64,000 nucleotides of DNA, from the NCBI GenBank assembly GCA_003666485.1, contig CP032931.1, forward strand, positions 62,001-126,000, read 5' to 3'. Positions 36,968 to 45,984 of the stretch are shown here, in pieces; position 1 is the first letter of the stretch; each line of letters begins with the position of its first letter. This stretch comes from Levilactobacillus brevis. Its GTDB lineage: Bacteria; Bacillota; Bacilli; Lactobacillales; Lactobacillaceae. Below the pieces are notes generated by a model. That model saw nothing but the letters and a program-made list of their open reading frames with translations, ran no database searches and was not told the origin of the DNA. The position numbers and the translations under genes were made by a program.

Positions 36968-38002
36968 ATGACAAAGAAATTAGTGGTGGTCACGGGTGGC
37001 AGTGGGTTTATCGCCGTTCATATCATTTTACAGCTGTTGCAACAAGGGTATGCGGTGCGGACCACGGTCCGGTCGCTGGAGAAAACGGCTTTGATTAAAG
37101 AAATGTTGACTAACGGTGGGGTGACTGATTTTAGCGCACTATCCGTGGTTGAAGCAGATCTGACCAGTGATCAGAATTGGCCGGAGGCGTTGCGCGGGGC
37201 CACCTACGCGATTCACGTGGCATCACCCACTCCCAACCGGGTATTCAAGGATGAAAATGATATGATCCAGCCGGCCGTGCAGGGTGTTTTGCGCGTACTC
37301 ACGGCGGCCAGAGACGCGGGTGTCAAACGGGTCGTGCTGACGTCGGCCTACGGGGCCATTTTTGCCGGGCACCGCGGACGGACGACGCCGTATACGGAAA
37401 AGGATTGGTCGGATGTCATGGCGCCTCACGTTCACCCCTACCAGAAGTCAAAGACACTGGCAGAGAAGGCGGCTTGGCAGTTCATCGCAACGGCGGGGCA
37501 GGGAATGGAACTGGCCACAGTCAATCCCGTGGGCGTCATGGGGCCGGTCTTGGCCAGTGACTACTCACATTCCAATGTCCAGATTCGGCAATTGCTTGAG
37601 GGCCAACTCAAAGCGGTTCCTCACGTGGATTCGGGGTACGTGGATGTACGCGACGTGGCGAGCCTACATTTGTTAGCCATGACGAGTCCCCAGGCCGCTG
37701 GCAAACGCTTCCTGGCAACGACGGGCGAGACCCTGTCGATGCTGGAGGTGGCCGACGTGTTGCGAACAGCGTTCCCAGCATTTGCGGCAAAGCTCCCGAC
37801 AAAGACGATTCCCAATGCGGTCATCAAGGCCGCGGCACTGGTCAAGCCGGAGTTGAAGATGATTGCCAGCATCGTTGGGCAGTACGCGGGGACCAGCAAC
37901 GCGCAGGCCGTGAACCTACTGGGCTGGCAGCCACGTTCAGCCAAGGCCGCCATTATTGCGACGGCGCAATCCATGATTGATTTGGGCATTGTGACGGCCT
38001 AA
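36968..38002 (+). CDS. NAD(P)-dependent aldehyde/cinnamoyl-CoA-reductase-like extended SDR
   Basis: 344 residues. Starts with TGGSGFIAVHIILQLL, then VRTTVRS (NADP preference), HVASPTP, TSAYGAI and the YQKSK active-site Tyr/Lys. The family contains dihydroflavonol and cinnamoyl-CoA reductases and bacterial or yeast methylglyoxal/aldehyde reductases. In a plant-associated bacterium a phenolic or furan aldehyde is plausible, but not shown. GAGGAGG lies before the ATG. Confidence 0.88.
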   Translation: MTKKLVVVTGGSGFIAVHIILQLLQQGYAVRTTVRSLEKTALIKEMLTNGGVTDFSALSVVEADLTSDQNWPEALRGATYAIHVASPTPNRVFKDENDMIQPAVQGVLRVLTAARDAGVKRVVLTSAYGAIFAGHRGRTTPYTEKDWSDVMAPHVHPYQKSKTLAEKAAWQFIATAGQGMELATVNPVGVMGPVLASDYSHSNVQIRQLLEGQLKAVPHVDSGYVDVRDVASLHLLAMTSPQAAGKRFLATTGETLSMLEVADVLRTAFPAFAAKLPTKTIPNAVIKAAALVKPELKMIASIVGQYAGTSNAQAVNLLGWQPRSAKAAIIATAQSMIDLGIVTA

Positions 38003-38012
38003 AGCGTGCCGT

Positions 38013-38051
38013 AAACGGGTATCGGGGGATGTTTTCCCGGATGCCCGTTTT
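38013..38051 (+). terminator. Terminator after the reductase
   Basis: AAACGGGTATC and GATGCCCGTTTT arms with one mismatch. An AT-rich promoter region with TATAAT near 38131 follows, without a gene, up to 38270. Confidence 0.75.
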
Positions 38052-38270
38052 GTGGTATGGGGTAAAACGATTAATGATATATAAATAAAATAATATACAC
38101 TTTATCATAGATTTTCGCCGAAAGAGTTACTATAATGTGGGTAGCAAGCTGAAGATTATTAACGGGTTCAGGGGAGAATAAACTGCAAATAACGGATTCG
38201 TTAATCGTATTTACTTATAATCCAGTAAAAAAATGGACCGAACCTAAAAAATCAGAGAGGGCGACCAGCA

Positions 38271-40187
38271 ATGGGACGGAGAATACGGTATTGGGGAGTT
38301 ATCTGGGGCATCATGTTAGTCATGGTCGGCGTTTGGCAACTGCTACCACTATCTCCGCGTTTGGTTCAGGCTGACACAGTACCTGGAATAAAGCCACCCA
38401 GTCCCGCACCGTTTGGCCTATTCGGATTTTATCTAAACACCGGCTTTAGTCTCCAGCCGGATGACCGCTACACTTACCTGGGATCACCCGATACCAAAGT
38501 CCTGACGACCGACACGGCACACTCGATGTGGGCTATCGTGACGGGAATCACTGCGTATGATCATTTTAAATGGTATCAGTCGACGGACGCCGGGACGTCC
38601 TGGCAGGTAGTGAAGAATGGCAACAAGGCTGATCTGATTATCTCATCAGATAAAGAAGGGACGGTCTACTACCAGCAAACCTTTCAGTACTACACGTTCT
38701 TTCCGATTCCTTTGGTGACGGCTACGTACTATTCTCGGGTTGCCAAGGTCACGACCCTGCCGGCCCCAGTGAATGCGACCGACTTGACGGTCACCAGCGA
38801 CAGTGACTACCTTTACAACAACCAAAAGACAGCAGCGACGACCTACGTTCACGGCACACCTACGCCGGCCAACGCAACCGGGAATCTGAGTTGGACCAGT
38901 AGTGATGACAGTTTGGCAACCGTGGATACTGCGACGGGGAAGGTGACGGCCAATACTGCCGGTAAATCCGGCAAGGTCACAGTGACGGGAACCTTGCAAA
39001 ACGCCAATCAAACAGCCGCTACCGCCAGCACGACCATTACGATTGGCGGGGGACTAGCTGACCAGACCGTTGAGGAACCTCAGCCGGCAACCTTTACCAT
39101 TTCGGGTGCAGGGCAGCGGGTGCCCGATGAAGTGACCTGGCACAAGGTGATGCCCAGCGGGACTGACACGGTGGTGGCGAAAAACAAAAGCCTGACGTAC
39201 ACCACGCCCGCCACCACGCAGGCAGATAACCAATCGCAATTTTATGCGGAAATCAAGATGACCATGCTTGATGAACAAGAAAAGCCACAGACACAAACAA
39301 TCACGACTGGTCGGGCGAAATTAACCGTGACCCCTAGTCGTGCGCCGCAAATAAAGGTGACCAGCCAACTCAAGAATCTTACCGATAGTACGGGAAATAC
39401 GAATACTTCGCTGAGTAATGTGATTCCCGATGACCAGTGTGAAATCTCGGGCATGATCCTGAATCTAAATGTCGATTCCAAATTAACGGATGGCGATTTT
39501 GTGGTGCGGTTACCCAGCAGTGCGCAAGTGTCGGGCGTCCAGATTGACGGGGAGACAGTCCAAGCCAATCGACAATCGACTGCGGATGGGACCGACGTGG
39601 ACTTGATCGTCAGCGGGCTGGTCTTAGCGAAGACCCTGTGGCACACGTTTACGGTGGACTTCACCTCGCAACAAACGGCGTTACTGGACTATACGACGCG
39701 CGTTCAGCTGGTGGGGAGCGATGCGGCCAACCAGCCGTTGGGAACCTATCAGGGGAATCCGCTCGCACTACACTTCACCGATGGCAATTTACATGCGACT
39801 GCCCAGCCGGTAAATTTTGGAACGGTCGGCCCGGATAATTTCAATCAGGACGTGGTGGCGACGCAAGGCACGGGCAACCTGTTAGATGTGGCCGACTATC
39901 GCCGCAAAAAATCCGCCACTCAGGTCGCGCTTCAACAGGTCACGGCCTTTCAAGATGGCACTCACCAACTGGCGGCGTCCCTGTGGTTTGATGATGGCCA
40001 GGGGGATCGCCTATTGTTGGGGCCGGCCGCCCAAGCGGTGACCACGATTGCGGATGGTCAGACAGTGCCACCACTGGGGCCAAATTACTGGCGACAACTG
40101 GCCTTGCGATTAGCACCGGCTGTCATTCACCCCGGACCCTACACAGCAACGCTACAGTGGACGTTCATTTCGGCGCCGCAGGGATAA
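38271..40187 (+). CDS. WxL-like surface protein with Ig-like domains
   Basis: 638 residues. Signal peptide ending LVQADT; a domain with FKWYQSTDAGTSWQ; a Big_2-type Ig fold (NLSWTSSDDSLATVDTATGKVTA); a second Ig-like unit; a middle DSTGNTNTSLSNVIPDDQCEI block; and a C-terminal WxL-like domain ending YTATLQWTFISAP. The first W-x-L of the canonical domain is replaced (position occupied by QVAL), while the distal motif remains. Such domains bind peptidoglycan non-covalently. A paralogue lies at 41185. Probably a surface adhesin. Confidence 0.8.
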   Translation: MGRRIRYWGVIWGIMLVMVGVWQLLPLSPRLVQADTVPGIKPPSPAPFGLFGFYLNTGFSLQPDDRYTYLGSPDTKVLTTDTAHSMWAIVTGITAYDHFKWYQSTDAGTSWQVVKNGNKADLIISSDKEGTVYYQQTFQYYTFFPIPLVTATYYSRVAKVTTLPAPVNATDLTVTSDSDYLYNNQKTAATTYVHGTPTPANATGNLSWTSSDDSLATVDTATGKVTANTAGKSGKVTVTGTLQNANQTAATASTTITIGGGLADQTVEEPQPATFTISGAGQRVPDEVTWHKVMPSGTDTVVAKNKSLTYTTPATTQADNQSQFYAEIKMTMLDEQEKPQTQTITTGRAKLTVTPSRAPQIKVTSQLKNLTDSTGNTNTSLSNVIPDDQCEISGMILNLNVDSKLTDGDFVVRLPSSAQVSGVQIDGETVQANRQSTADGTDVDLIVSGLVLAKTLWHTFTVDFTSQQTALLDYTTRVQLVGSDAANQPLGTYQGNPLALHFTDGNLHATAQPVNFGTVGPDNFNQDVVATQGTGNLLDVADYRRKKSATQVALQQVTAFQDGTHQLAASLWFDDGQGDRLLLGPAAQAVTTIADGQTVPPLGPNYWRQLALRLAPAVIHPGPYTATLQWTFISAPQG

Positions 40188-40203
40188 TGTTTCATGTGAA
40201 ACA
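40188..40203. promoter_or_regulatory. parS-like 16-bp palindrome
   Basis: TGTTTCATGTGAAACA begins at the very base after the stop codon of the WxL-like gene. Confidence 0.5.
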
Positions 40204-40269
40204 GCGGTGGTGAAATTGTTGGAGGGCCATGATATACTACAAGTATCTAATGGTTTAGGGGATGTTAAT

Positions 40270-40683
40270 GTGAAACGATTAAAGAAGAGCCTCATGTTAG
40301 GCTTGGCAGTGCTCACAGCTGTGATTGGGTTGAGCTTCGGTGGTCCAACGGCCAATGCAAAAATGAAGTTTTACAAGTCAGTACCCACGGCATTACGGGG
40401 TACTTGGCAGACAAAACACTGGTCTGGTCAGGCTAGCAAACTGAAGTTTACCAAGTACACCCGGGTAAAGGGGGGCTCAACCACAACCATGAAGGCCAAG
40501 TGGGCGCGCCGGCTGGCCGTTAAGGGCAAAACCAAAGCGGGCTACTATGTGATTGGCCTTGCCAGTGGTGACATGCCTGAAAGACTGAAGCCGGTCAAAC
40601 ATCATGGCAAGAAAGCTTTGAAGACTTATGCGTATGATCCAATCAAGAACAAAAATATCTATTTCTACTATTATCGAAAATAG
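40270..40683 (+). CDS. Small secreted 'LRGTW' family protein
   Basis: 137 residues from a GTG at 40270 with AGGGGATG upstream; an earlier in-frame ATG at 40207 has no ribosome site and would ruin the signal peptide. The signal peptide ends TANA, followed by PTALRGTWQTKHW at about residue 40, a basic region and the aromatic end IYFYYYRK. It lies between the two WxL-like genes. The extended -10 TGATATACT is at 40229-40237. Confidence 0.78.
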   Translation: MKRLKKSLMLGLAVLTAVIGLSFGGPTANAKMKFYKSVPTALRGTWQTKHWSGQASKLKFTKYTRVKGGSTTTMKAKWARRLAVKGKTKAGYYVIGLASGDMPERLKPVKHHGKKALKTYAYDPIKNKNIYFYYYRK

Positions 40684-40702
40684 CGCCCCAATGCGCTAAA
40701 AT

Positions 40703-40742
40703 AACCGCTGCTGATCTCGTCATGAGAAGGCGGCGGTTTTTT
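40703..40742 (+). terminator. Terminator
   Basis: AACCGCtGC pairs with GgCGGCGGTT, then TTTTTT. The following 440 bp to 41184 hold no gene; -10-like TATAAT occurs near 40852, leaving a long untranslated leader. Confidence 0.7.
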
Positions 40743-41184
40743 AACGGCAGCAATGCATGAAACGGAAGTATTTGCAACGAATAACACTCAGCTTATATAT
40801 CGATAGTTAAAATAATTGACGATTAAAATGGTATTTATGCGAAATAAAAAGTATAATAAAAATAGACAGAGTAGTCAATTCGTAACACTAGGAATTATGA
40901 GTTGACGAAGCTACTTGTGCGTTGAAAGGCAGGCCGTGATTAGCCCGCGGAGACTGTCACAAGTGATAATCGGGGAGTTACGTAGAATATTCGTTAAAAG
41001 GCTGAGTTGGGTCATAGTTTTAACGAAAAAATTCGGGAATTACCCGTTCAGATTCGTGAAGCAGCGTTGCGTAATGACCAGGTGACATAGGATTCGGTAC
41101 GGGTGTCAGTCCAATAGACAGCAATAACCGGGACGAAAACGGGGATATTCTGCGTGAATAGCGTGTGTAGAAGGAGACGATAGT

Positions 41185-43098
41185 ATGACGAGTAAAAAAC
41201 TAGGGCGTCTACTCGTTATGTTGATGACAATGTTAGTGGCAGTTGTTTGTTTTGGCAATGCTAGGCAAACGACGGTGACGGCTGATGCGGCGACCGTGTC
41301 TGGGTATGGCACGCCAACGGCTGATCCAGATAGCTTTTTGCTTTGGTATACCAATACGGGGTTTCGACTACAGCCACAGGATGAATATACCACGGTAGGA
41401 CAGTCTAAAACGTTAACCTCGGCGGTGGGATATTCTTTTTTGGATACCTTCTTTAATCCACTGGCATACAATCACTTTCAGTGGTATCAATCTACGGATG
41501 CAGGTGCACACTGGAGTACAATGAGTGGACAGACCAGTTCTAACTTGACGGTAACGCCATCCAAAGCAGGAACGACTTATTATCAAGAATCTTTTGGTTA
41601 CTACTTATTCATTCCACCATTGACTCCTGACATGTATTATTACTCGCGGGTAGCGTCCGTCACAACCTTGGGTGATCCGGTTAATGCCACGAACTTGTCG
41701 GTTAAGGCGGATGACACGTATCTTTATAATAACCAAGACAAAGCGGCGACAACTACAGTTTACGGGACACCAACACCAGCTGACGCAACCGGGGATATCA
41801 CTTGGTCCAGTAGTGATGCGAACTTGGCAACAGTCAATAAAACGTCAGGTGCAGTAACGGCTAACACGGCGGGGCGTTCTGGAACAGTGACGATTACTGG
41901 GACAATTAAGAATGATGATGGGACCACTGAAACTGGTTCTGTAGACATTAAGATTGGTGGGGGACTGGATGATCAAACCGTAAATTCCGGTAAGGCTGCG
42001 ACGTTCTCCATCCAGGGGAGTTTTGCCGCAACGCCTAAGTCAGTGGTTTGGTATAAACAATCCGCTGGCAGTAGTACAGCAACCCAGGTCGCCAGCGGAA
42101 CGAGTCTTACGTACACGACGCCGACAACAACATCTGCGGATAATAAAGCACAGTACTATGCGAAGATTACGATTGCTTCTGATTCCAATACTAAGACAAT
42201 TACAACCAATGCGGCCACGCTTAATGTGATGTTTAGCTATTCGCCTAAAGTTAGCTTTACCAACAAGATCACGAACTTAACGGATAGTACAGGTGACACC
42301 CCAACCTTGTTAAGTAACGTGATTGCTGGTGATCAATGTGAAATCTCAGGGAGTTTTATCGATTCAAACCCAGATACGAAAATGAAAACGGCAACGTTTA
42401 AAATTTTACTTCCTGCAAATATTGAAAATACGCCATTGGTGGTTGGCGGAAAAACGCCGGGACTGTTTGAATATGCAACCGAGCCTGGCCCTAATGATTC
42501 GGAAGTTTATGTTGAGTTTAAGAACATTCCAGTTACACCCAATCAGTCAATTCCTTTTGATGTTAAATTCACCTCGGATATCGTCACCGATGGGACATTT
42601 CAGACAGTGCCACTTATTGTTGGTTACGATGCGCAGGGGAATGAATTAGGTACGTATACGGGTAACACTAACCTGACAGTTAAAACGTCAAATAATGCGC
42701 TGACTACTAAGGCAGCAGGTGAAGTCACCTTTGGTTCATTATCCTATGCGAATATTGATCAAAACATTACCGGGCAAGTTGTCGGCGGTGGTGACCTGCT
42801 CAATGTGACTGATAATCGACGGACGAAGACGGGGACGACGATTACGCTACAGCAAGAGGCACCTTTCAGTGATGGCACCAACACATTAAATGCGACGCTT
42901 AGTTATAATAGCAATGGGATGACTAAGGCTCTGAATAATCAAGCGCAGGACGTTCTCTACAGTGGCCCGGGTATCAAGGTTGGCTCTTTAAATGCGAATA
43001 ACGGGGACAAGCTACTCTTAAATATCCCCAGCCAAGCCATCTATCCCGGAGAGTATTCTTCAACACTGCTCTGGACAATTACCTCGGCACCATCATAA
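41185..43098 (+). CDS. WxL-like surface protein, paralogue
   Basis: 637 residues, same domain order as the protein at 38271: signal peptide (TADAA), FQWYQSTDAGAHWS, Big_2 Ig fold (DITWSSSDANLATVNKTSGAVTA), second Ig unit, LTDSTGDTPTLLSNVIAGDQCEI, and a WxL-like end with LLNVTDNRRTKTG and STLLWTITSAPS. Lower G+C and different codons from its paralogue suggest either older divergence or separate arrival. GGAG precedes the ATG. Confidence 0.8.
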   Translation: MTSKKLGRLLVMLMTMLVAVVCFGNARQTTVTADAATVSGYGTPTADPDSFLLWYTNTGFRLQPQDEYTTVGQSKTLTSAVGYSFLDTFFNPLAYNHFQWYQSTDAGAHWSTMSGQTSSNLTVTPSKAGTTYYQESFGYYLFIPPLTPDMYYYSRVASVTTLGDPVNATNLSVKADDTYLYNNQDKAATTTVYGTPTPADATGDITWSSSDANLATVNKTSGAVTANTAGRSGTVTITGTIKNDDGTTETGSVDIKIGGGLDDQTVNSGKAATFSIQGSFAATPKSVVWYKQSAGSSTATQVASGTSLTYTTPTTTSADNKAQYYAKITIASDSNTKTITTNAATLNVMFSYSPKVSFTNKITNLTDSTGDTPTLLSNVIAGDQCEISGSFIDSNPDTKMKTATFKILLPANIENTPLVVGGKTPGLFEYATEPGPNDSEVYVEFKNIPVTPNQSIPFDVKFTSDIVTDGTFQTVPLIVGYDAQGNELGTYTGNTNLTVKTSNNALTTKAAGEVTFGSLSYANIDQNITGQVVGGGDLLNVTDNRRTKTGTTITLQQEAPFSDGTNTLNATLSYNSNGMTKALNNQAQDVLYSGPGIKVGSLNANNGDKLLLNIPSQAIYPGEYSSTLLWTITSAPS

Positions 43099-43113
43099 AA
43101 ATAAACGATTCAA

Positions 43114-43147
43114 AAATGATCGACACCAGTTGTCGGTCATTTTTTTA
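43114..43147 (+). terminator. Terminator
   Basis: AAATGATCGACA and TGTCGGTCATTT with a TTTTTT tail. Confidence 0.8.
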
Positions 43148-43161
43148 AATAGCAAATAGCG

Positions 43162-43190
43162 TTGACCCCGTAGTAGTGAACGGGTATGCT
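43162..43190 (+). promoter_or_regulatory. Promoter of the two-gene secreted-protein operon
   Basis: TTGACC and TATGCT at 17-bp spacing, about 70 bp before the ATG at 43261. Confidence 0.6.
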
Positions 43191-43260
43191 AAGCGTAGCT
43201 AGGCCGGCTGTGTGCGGGTTTTGCGGGTTCTGGCAAAATGACATAATCGGAGGCAGTCTG

Positions 43261-43761
43261 ATGAAACTAACAAAATGGGTAACGCTAGTTCTGCTGGTCG
43301 GTGCGACGGGGACCGTTAGTCCTGTGACGGCGCAGGCTAAACGTCGAACGTCTTTAACAACATTTCCGCGCGCGTTGCGGGGAACGTGGTATCAGGATGT
43401 CGGCAAAGTAGATGGGTACCACTACTATAATGGCGTGCGTTTTACGACGCACAAATTTTACTTTCTCGCCAATATGACTAAGAACTTTGTGGGCAGTCCA
43501 CTCCATGCGCGGCGGCTACCGGTCAAGCAAAAGATGCAACATCTTGACTGGGTCTATGCAACGCAGAAAAAAGGAGTAATTCGCGTTGAACCGTGGTCGA
43601 ATCGCATCACGTTACCACTAGCGGGATATTATCGGCGCACCACAATTAAGCGCAACGGACGTCGGGTCAAGGTCGTCCAGAATGTTTCGGCCAACGGCAA
43701 ACAAGTTAACAGCCAATACTATGCAACAAAGAAGCTGGCTCGGCAGTTTAAGGTGAGGTAG
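43261..43761 (+). CDS. Small secreted 'LRGTW' family protein
   Basis: 166 residues from the ATG at 43261 (GGAGG eight bases upstream); an earlier ATG gives a cysteine-rich leader without ribosome site. Signal peptide ending TAQA, then FPRALRGTWYQDVGK at about residue 36. The later blocks ARRLPVKQK, WVYATQKKGVI, ITLPLAGYYR and SQYYATKKLARQF match the protein at 32284. First gene of a pair with 43774. Confidence 0.8.
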   Translation: MKLTKWVTLVLLVGATGTVSPVTAQAKRRTSLTTFPRALRGTWYQDVGKVDGYHYYNGVRFTTHKFYFLANMTKNFVGSPLHARRLPVKQKMQHLDWVYATQKKGVIRVEPWSNRITLPLAGYYRRTTIKRNGRRVKVVQNVSANGKQVNSQYYATKKLARQFKVR

Positions 43762-43773
43762 GCGAATCGAAAT

Positions 43774-44241
43774 ATGCGAGTAATCACAATAACACGCAAC
43801 TTTTTAGCGGTGGGAATTGCTGCGGGGTTAGGGTTAGCCTCAGTGACAGCCAATGCCGCGAAACTAACGACGGTACCGCGGGCCTTACGTGGCACTTGGG
43901 TAACCCACTATCGGGGCAATCAAGCGGGCAGTTATGCGTATGGCGTAGAAATTTTCACGGCTAAGACGTATCGCGAGCGGATGGGCCAGACCAAGGTACG
44001 GGCGCTTCATGCCAAAAATAAATCGCGGTTAATGTTGAGCCGTCAGTTAAAGAATCACCGAACCTTTACGCTGACAAAGCGGCACGCCAATCTGTGGACC
44101 TTCACGTACAAGCTAAATGAGATGGCGTTTCCCAAGCAAACCATGCTGTTGAAACGTAGTCGTGTGAAAGGGCAGGACCGGCTAACATTGACCGCCTACA
44201 ATCCCGCACGAACGACAATTTTTACGAAAGTCACACGGTAA
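43774..44241 (+). CDS. Small secreted 'LRGTW' family protein
   Basis: 155 residues. Signal peptide ending TANA, then VPRALRGTWVTHYRG at about residue 34; basic, ends TIFTKVTR. It begins 12 bp after the preceding family member, so both are expressed together. The ribosome site is weak (AGGTAGGCG at 43755), overlapping the preceding stop, which again suggests coupling. Confidence 0.78.
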   Translation: MRVITITRNFLAVGIAAGLGLASVTANAAKLTTVPRALRGTWVTHYRGNQAGSYAYGVEIFTAKTYRERMGQTKVRALHAKNKSRLMLSRQLKNHRTFTLTKRHANLWTFTYKLNEMAFPKQTMLLKRSRVKGQDRLTLTAYNPARTTIFTKVTR

Positions 44242-44258
44242 ATAGGGTCATCAACCGG

Positions 44259-44285
44259 AGCCTGGGACAATCGCGTCCAGGCTTT
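44259..44285 (+). terminator. Terminator
   Basis: AGCCTGGGAC and GTCCAGGCT around a short loop, then TTTTC. Confidence 0.7.
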
Positions 44286-44386
44286 TCGTGTAGTCGGTTG
44301 CCACCATACGCAGTTCCCAGGTGCATTCTCTGCGTGGGTACGGTAAAATTGACCTACGATGAATACCAAATAGGGAGGCATTATTG

Positions 44387-45946
44387 GTGGCAAAGAAAGC
44401 AGAAAACACACTTTGGTCTAGTTTTCAGGCCTCGGCGGATTACCGTGATCTGGCCGAATTTCCAGATGAAATGGTCCAGCAAATGCTTGCAGGGTACCTT
44501 TCAGGCATTGACGACAGTGGCAAAACGGCTGATTTTCGTCAGTGGACGACGCAAACCATGGTCGGTGCTTTAGAGGATTTCACGACAGTTATCGTTCAGC
44601 AGGATGCGCCAGGTACCGAAGAATTCTTTCTCGTTAGTTATAGCATCATCAAGAAGTTCTTACATTATCTGGTTGAGACCGGCGCCACTAAGATTCAGGC
44701 AACAGCCTTAGCCACCGCGTTAGATCAGTTTGAACAAGAGTATCAGTTGAGTGATGTGTGGTTGGGGTCGCAACCCGAAACGCCAGTGGCGATGGGTGAT
44801 TTTGATGAGCGGGATGATCCCAGCTTGCCCCAGTGGCAAGAGTATACGGCCAGAAGCATTCGGCGGTACACGGCAAAGTGGGTCGCGGCCTACCTTAAGA
44901 GCCCAGGTTGGCGTAAGGATCGCAATCCCGGCTTAACCCGCGACACGTTAGAGTTGGCCGTTGAGCAGTTGGGTGAACAGGCCTACGATACGTACCGGAA
45001 GACCCCAAAAAGCTGGACGAAAAAAGTCCTGTCCAGCGTCTTGTGTGGGTATTTTGTCTCGAACCTGGATTTGACAGCGGCAGAGATTGGGGCTGTCATC
45101 CCGGTCATCGGCCACGTCATGACTTTTGCGGCCGAGCAAGGCTGGTTGAATGTTAATCGGGCCGAGAATTATCAGCGGTACTTGAACGACATTGCCCCCA
45201 AGGCAGTCGCACAAGCCCAAGACCCCAACAACTTTGGTCCAGCCAAACAAGCGATCATACAAATGCGGGCTGAAGACATCGATACTGACGATGATACCGC
45301 AGTTCAGGCCTTTATGGACAAAGTCAACGCGCAAGGGGGGCTAGATAGTGCCTATGAAGGGGGAGCTCGTCTCCCGGATGGGACGGATTTTACGGCCGAG
45401 GAATTCCAAGCCTTATTAGATCATGACAGTCTCATGATCGACTTGGCTGTTAATTTTGACACGGATCCACAAGAAACCTACTTGACGAAGGACCATGTCA
45501 CTGAGATTAGTGGCCATCGTTGGCGTAAAGCCGATGCCAGAAAGGCTCATGCCTTTAGTGTTGTCTGCGGCTTACGGTTGTGGTTGTTGCGGACCCAGTA
45601 TCCATTAGAAGGGGCGTCATCTGAGTGGCAAGGGGCATATAAGCTCATGGATACGTTGACGCAACTCGCAGATATGCTCTACGGGCAAGAACTGGTCATG
45701 CTGAATGATTGTCCGCCGGTTGTTTGGGAAAACTTTGCCAAGTGGATTCGGCATGATGGCCGGGAGCCGCAGCAGTTAGTGGCTTTGTTGACAGCGTTGA
45801 TGCACATGTTTGTTGACGAGGGTTACCTCACTGCCGAAGAGGGAAAACGAAATATCGCGGCTCTCCAACCAGTGGTCAACCGTAAGCGGGGCAATGTCAT
45901 TTCGATGAAGGCGGCTCGCAAACAACGACGGCGGAAGAGGCGTTAA
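44387..45946 (+). CDS. Unknown cytosolic helical protein with three internal repeats
   Basis: 519 residues from GTG with GGGAGG eight bases upstream (TTG at 44384 also possible). No signal peptide or membrane helix. Three helical segments of similar shape are visible near residues 25-125, 185-280 and 455-505, each starting near a Trp and containing 'F...G.L....N'-like endings (SYSIIKKFLHYLVETGATK; PVIGHVMTFAAEQGWLN; LTALMHMFVDEGYLT). The C-terminus is highly basic (KAARKQRRRKRR), suggesting nucleic acid contact. I do not recognise the family. It precedes a TetM-like GTPase by 38 bp. Confidence 0.7.
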   Translation: MAKKAENTLWSSFQASADYRDLAEFPDEMVQQMLAGYLSGIDDSGKTADFRQWTTQTMVGALEDFTTVIVQQDAPGTEEFFLVSYSIIKKFLHYLVETGATKIQATALATALDQFEQEYQLSDVWLGSQPETPVAMGDFDERDDPSLPQWQEYTARSIRRYTAKWVAAYLKSPGWRKDRNPGLTRDTLELAVEQLGEQAYDTYRKTPKSWTKKVLSSVLCGYFVSNLDLTAAEIGAVIPVIGHVMTFAAEQGWLNVNRAENYQRYLNDIAPKAVAQAQDPNNFGPAKQAIIQMRAEDIDTDDDTAVQAFMDKVNAQGGLDSAYEGGARLPDGTDFTAEEFQALLDHDSLMIDLAVNFDTDPQETYLTKDHVTEISGHRWRKADARKAHAFSVVCGLRLWLLRTQYPLEGASSEWQGAYKLMDTLTQLADMLYGQELVMLNDCPPVVWENFAKWIRHDGREPQQLVALLTALMHMFVDEGYLTAEEGKRNIAALQPVVNRKRGNVISMKAARKQRRRKRR

Positions 45947-45984
45947 GACTTGGCAAACATAATTGAGAAGGGAGTTATGAAGTG

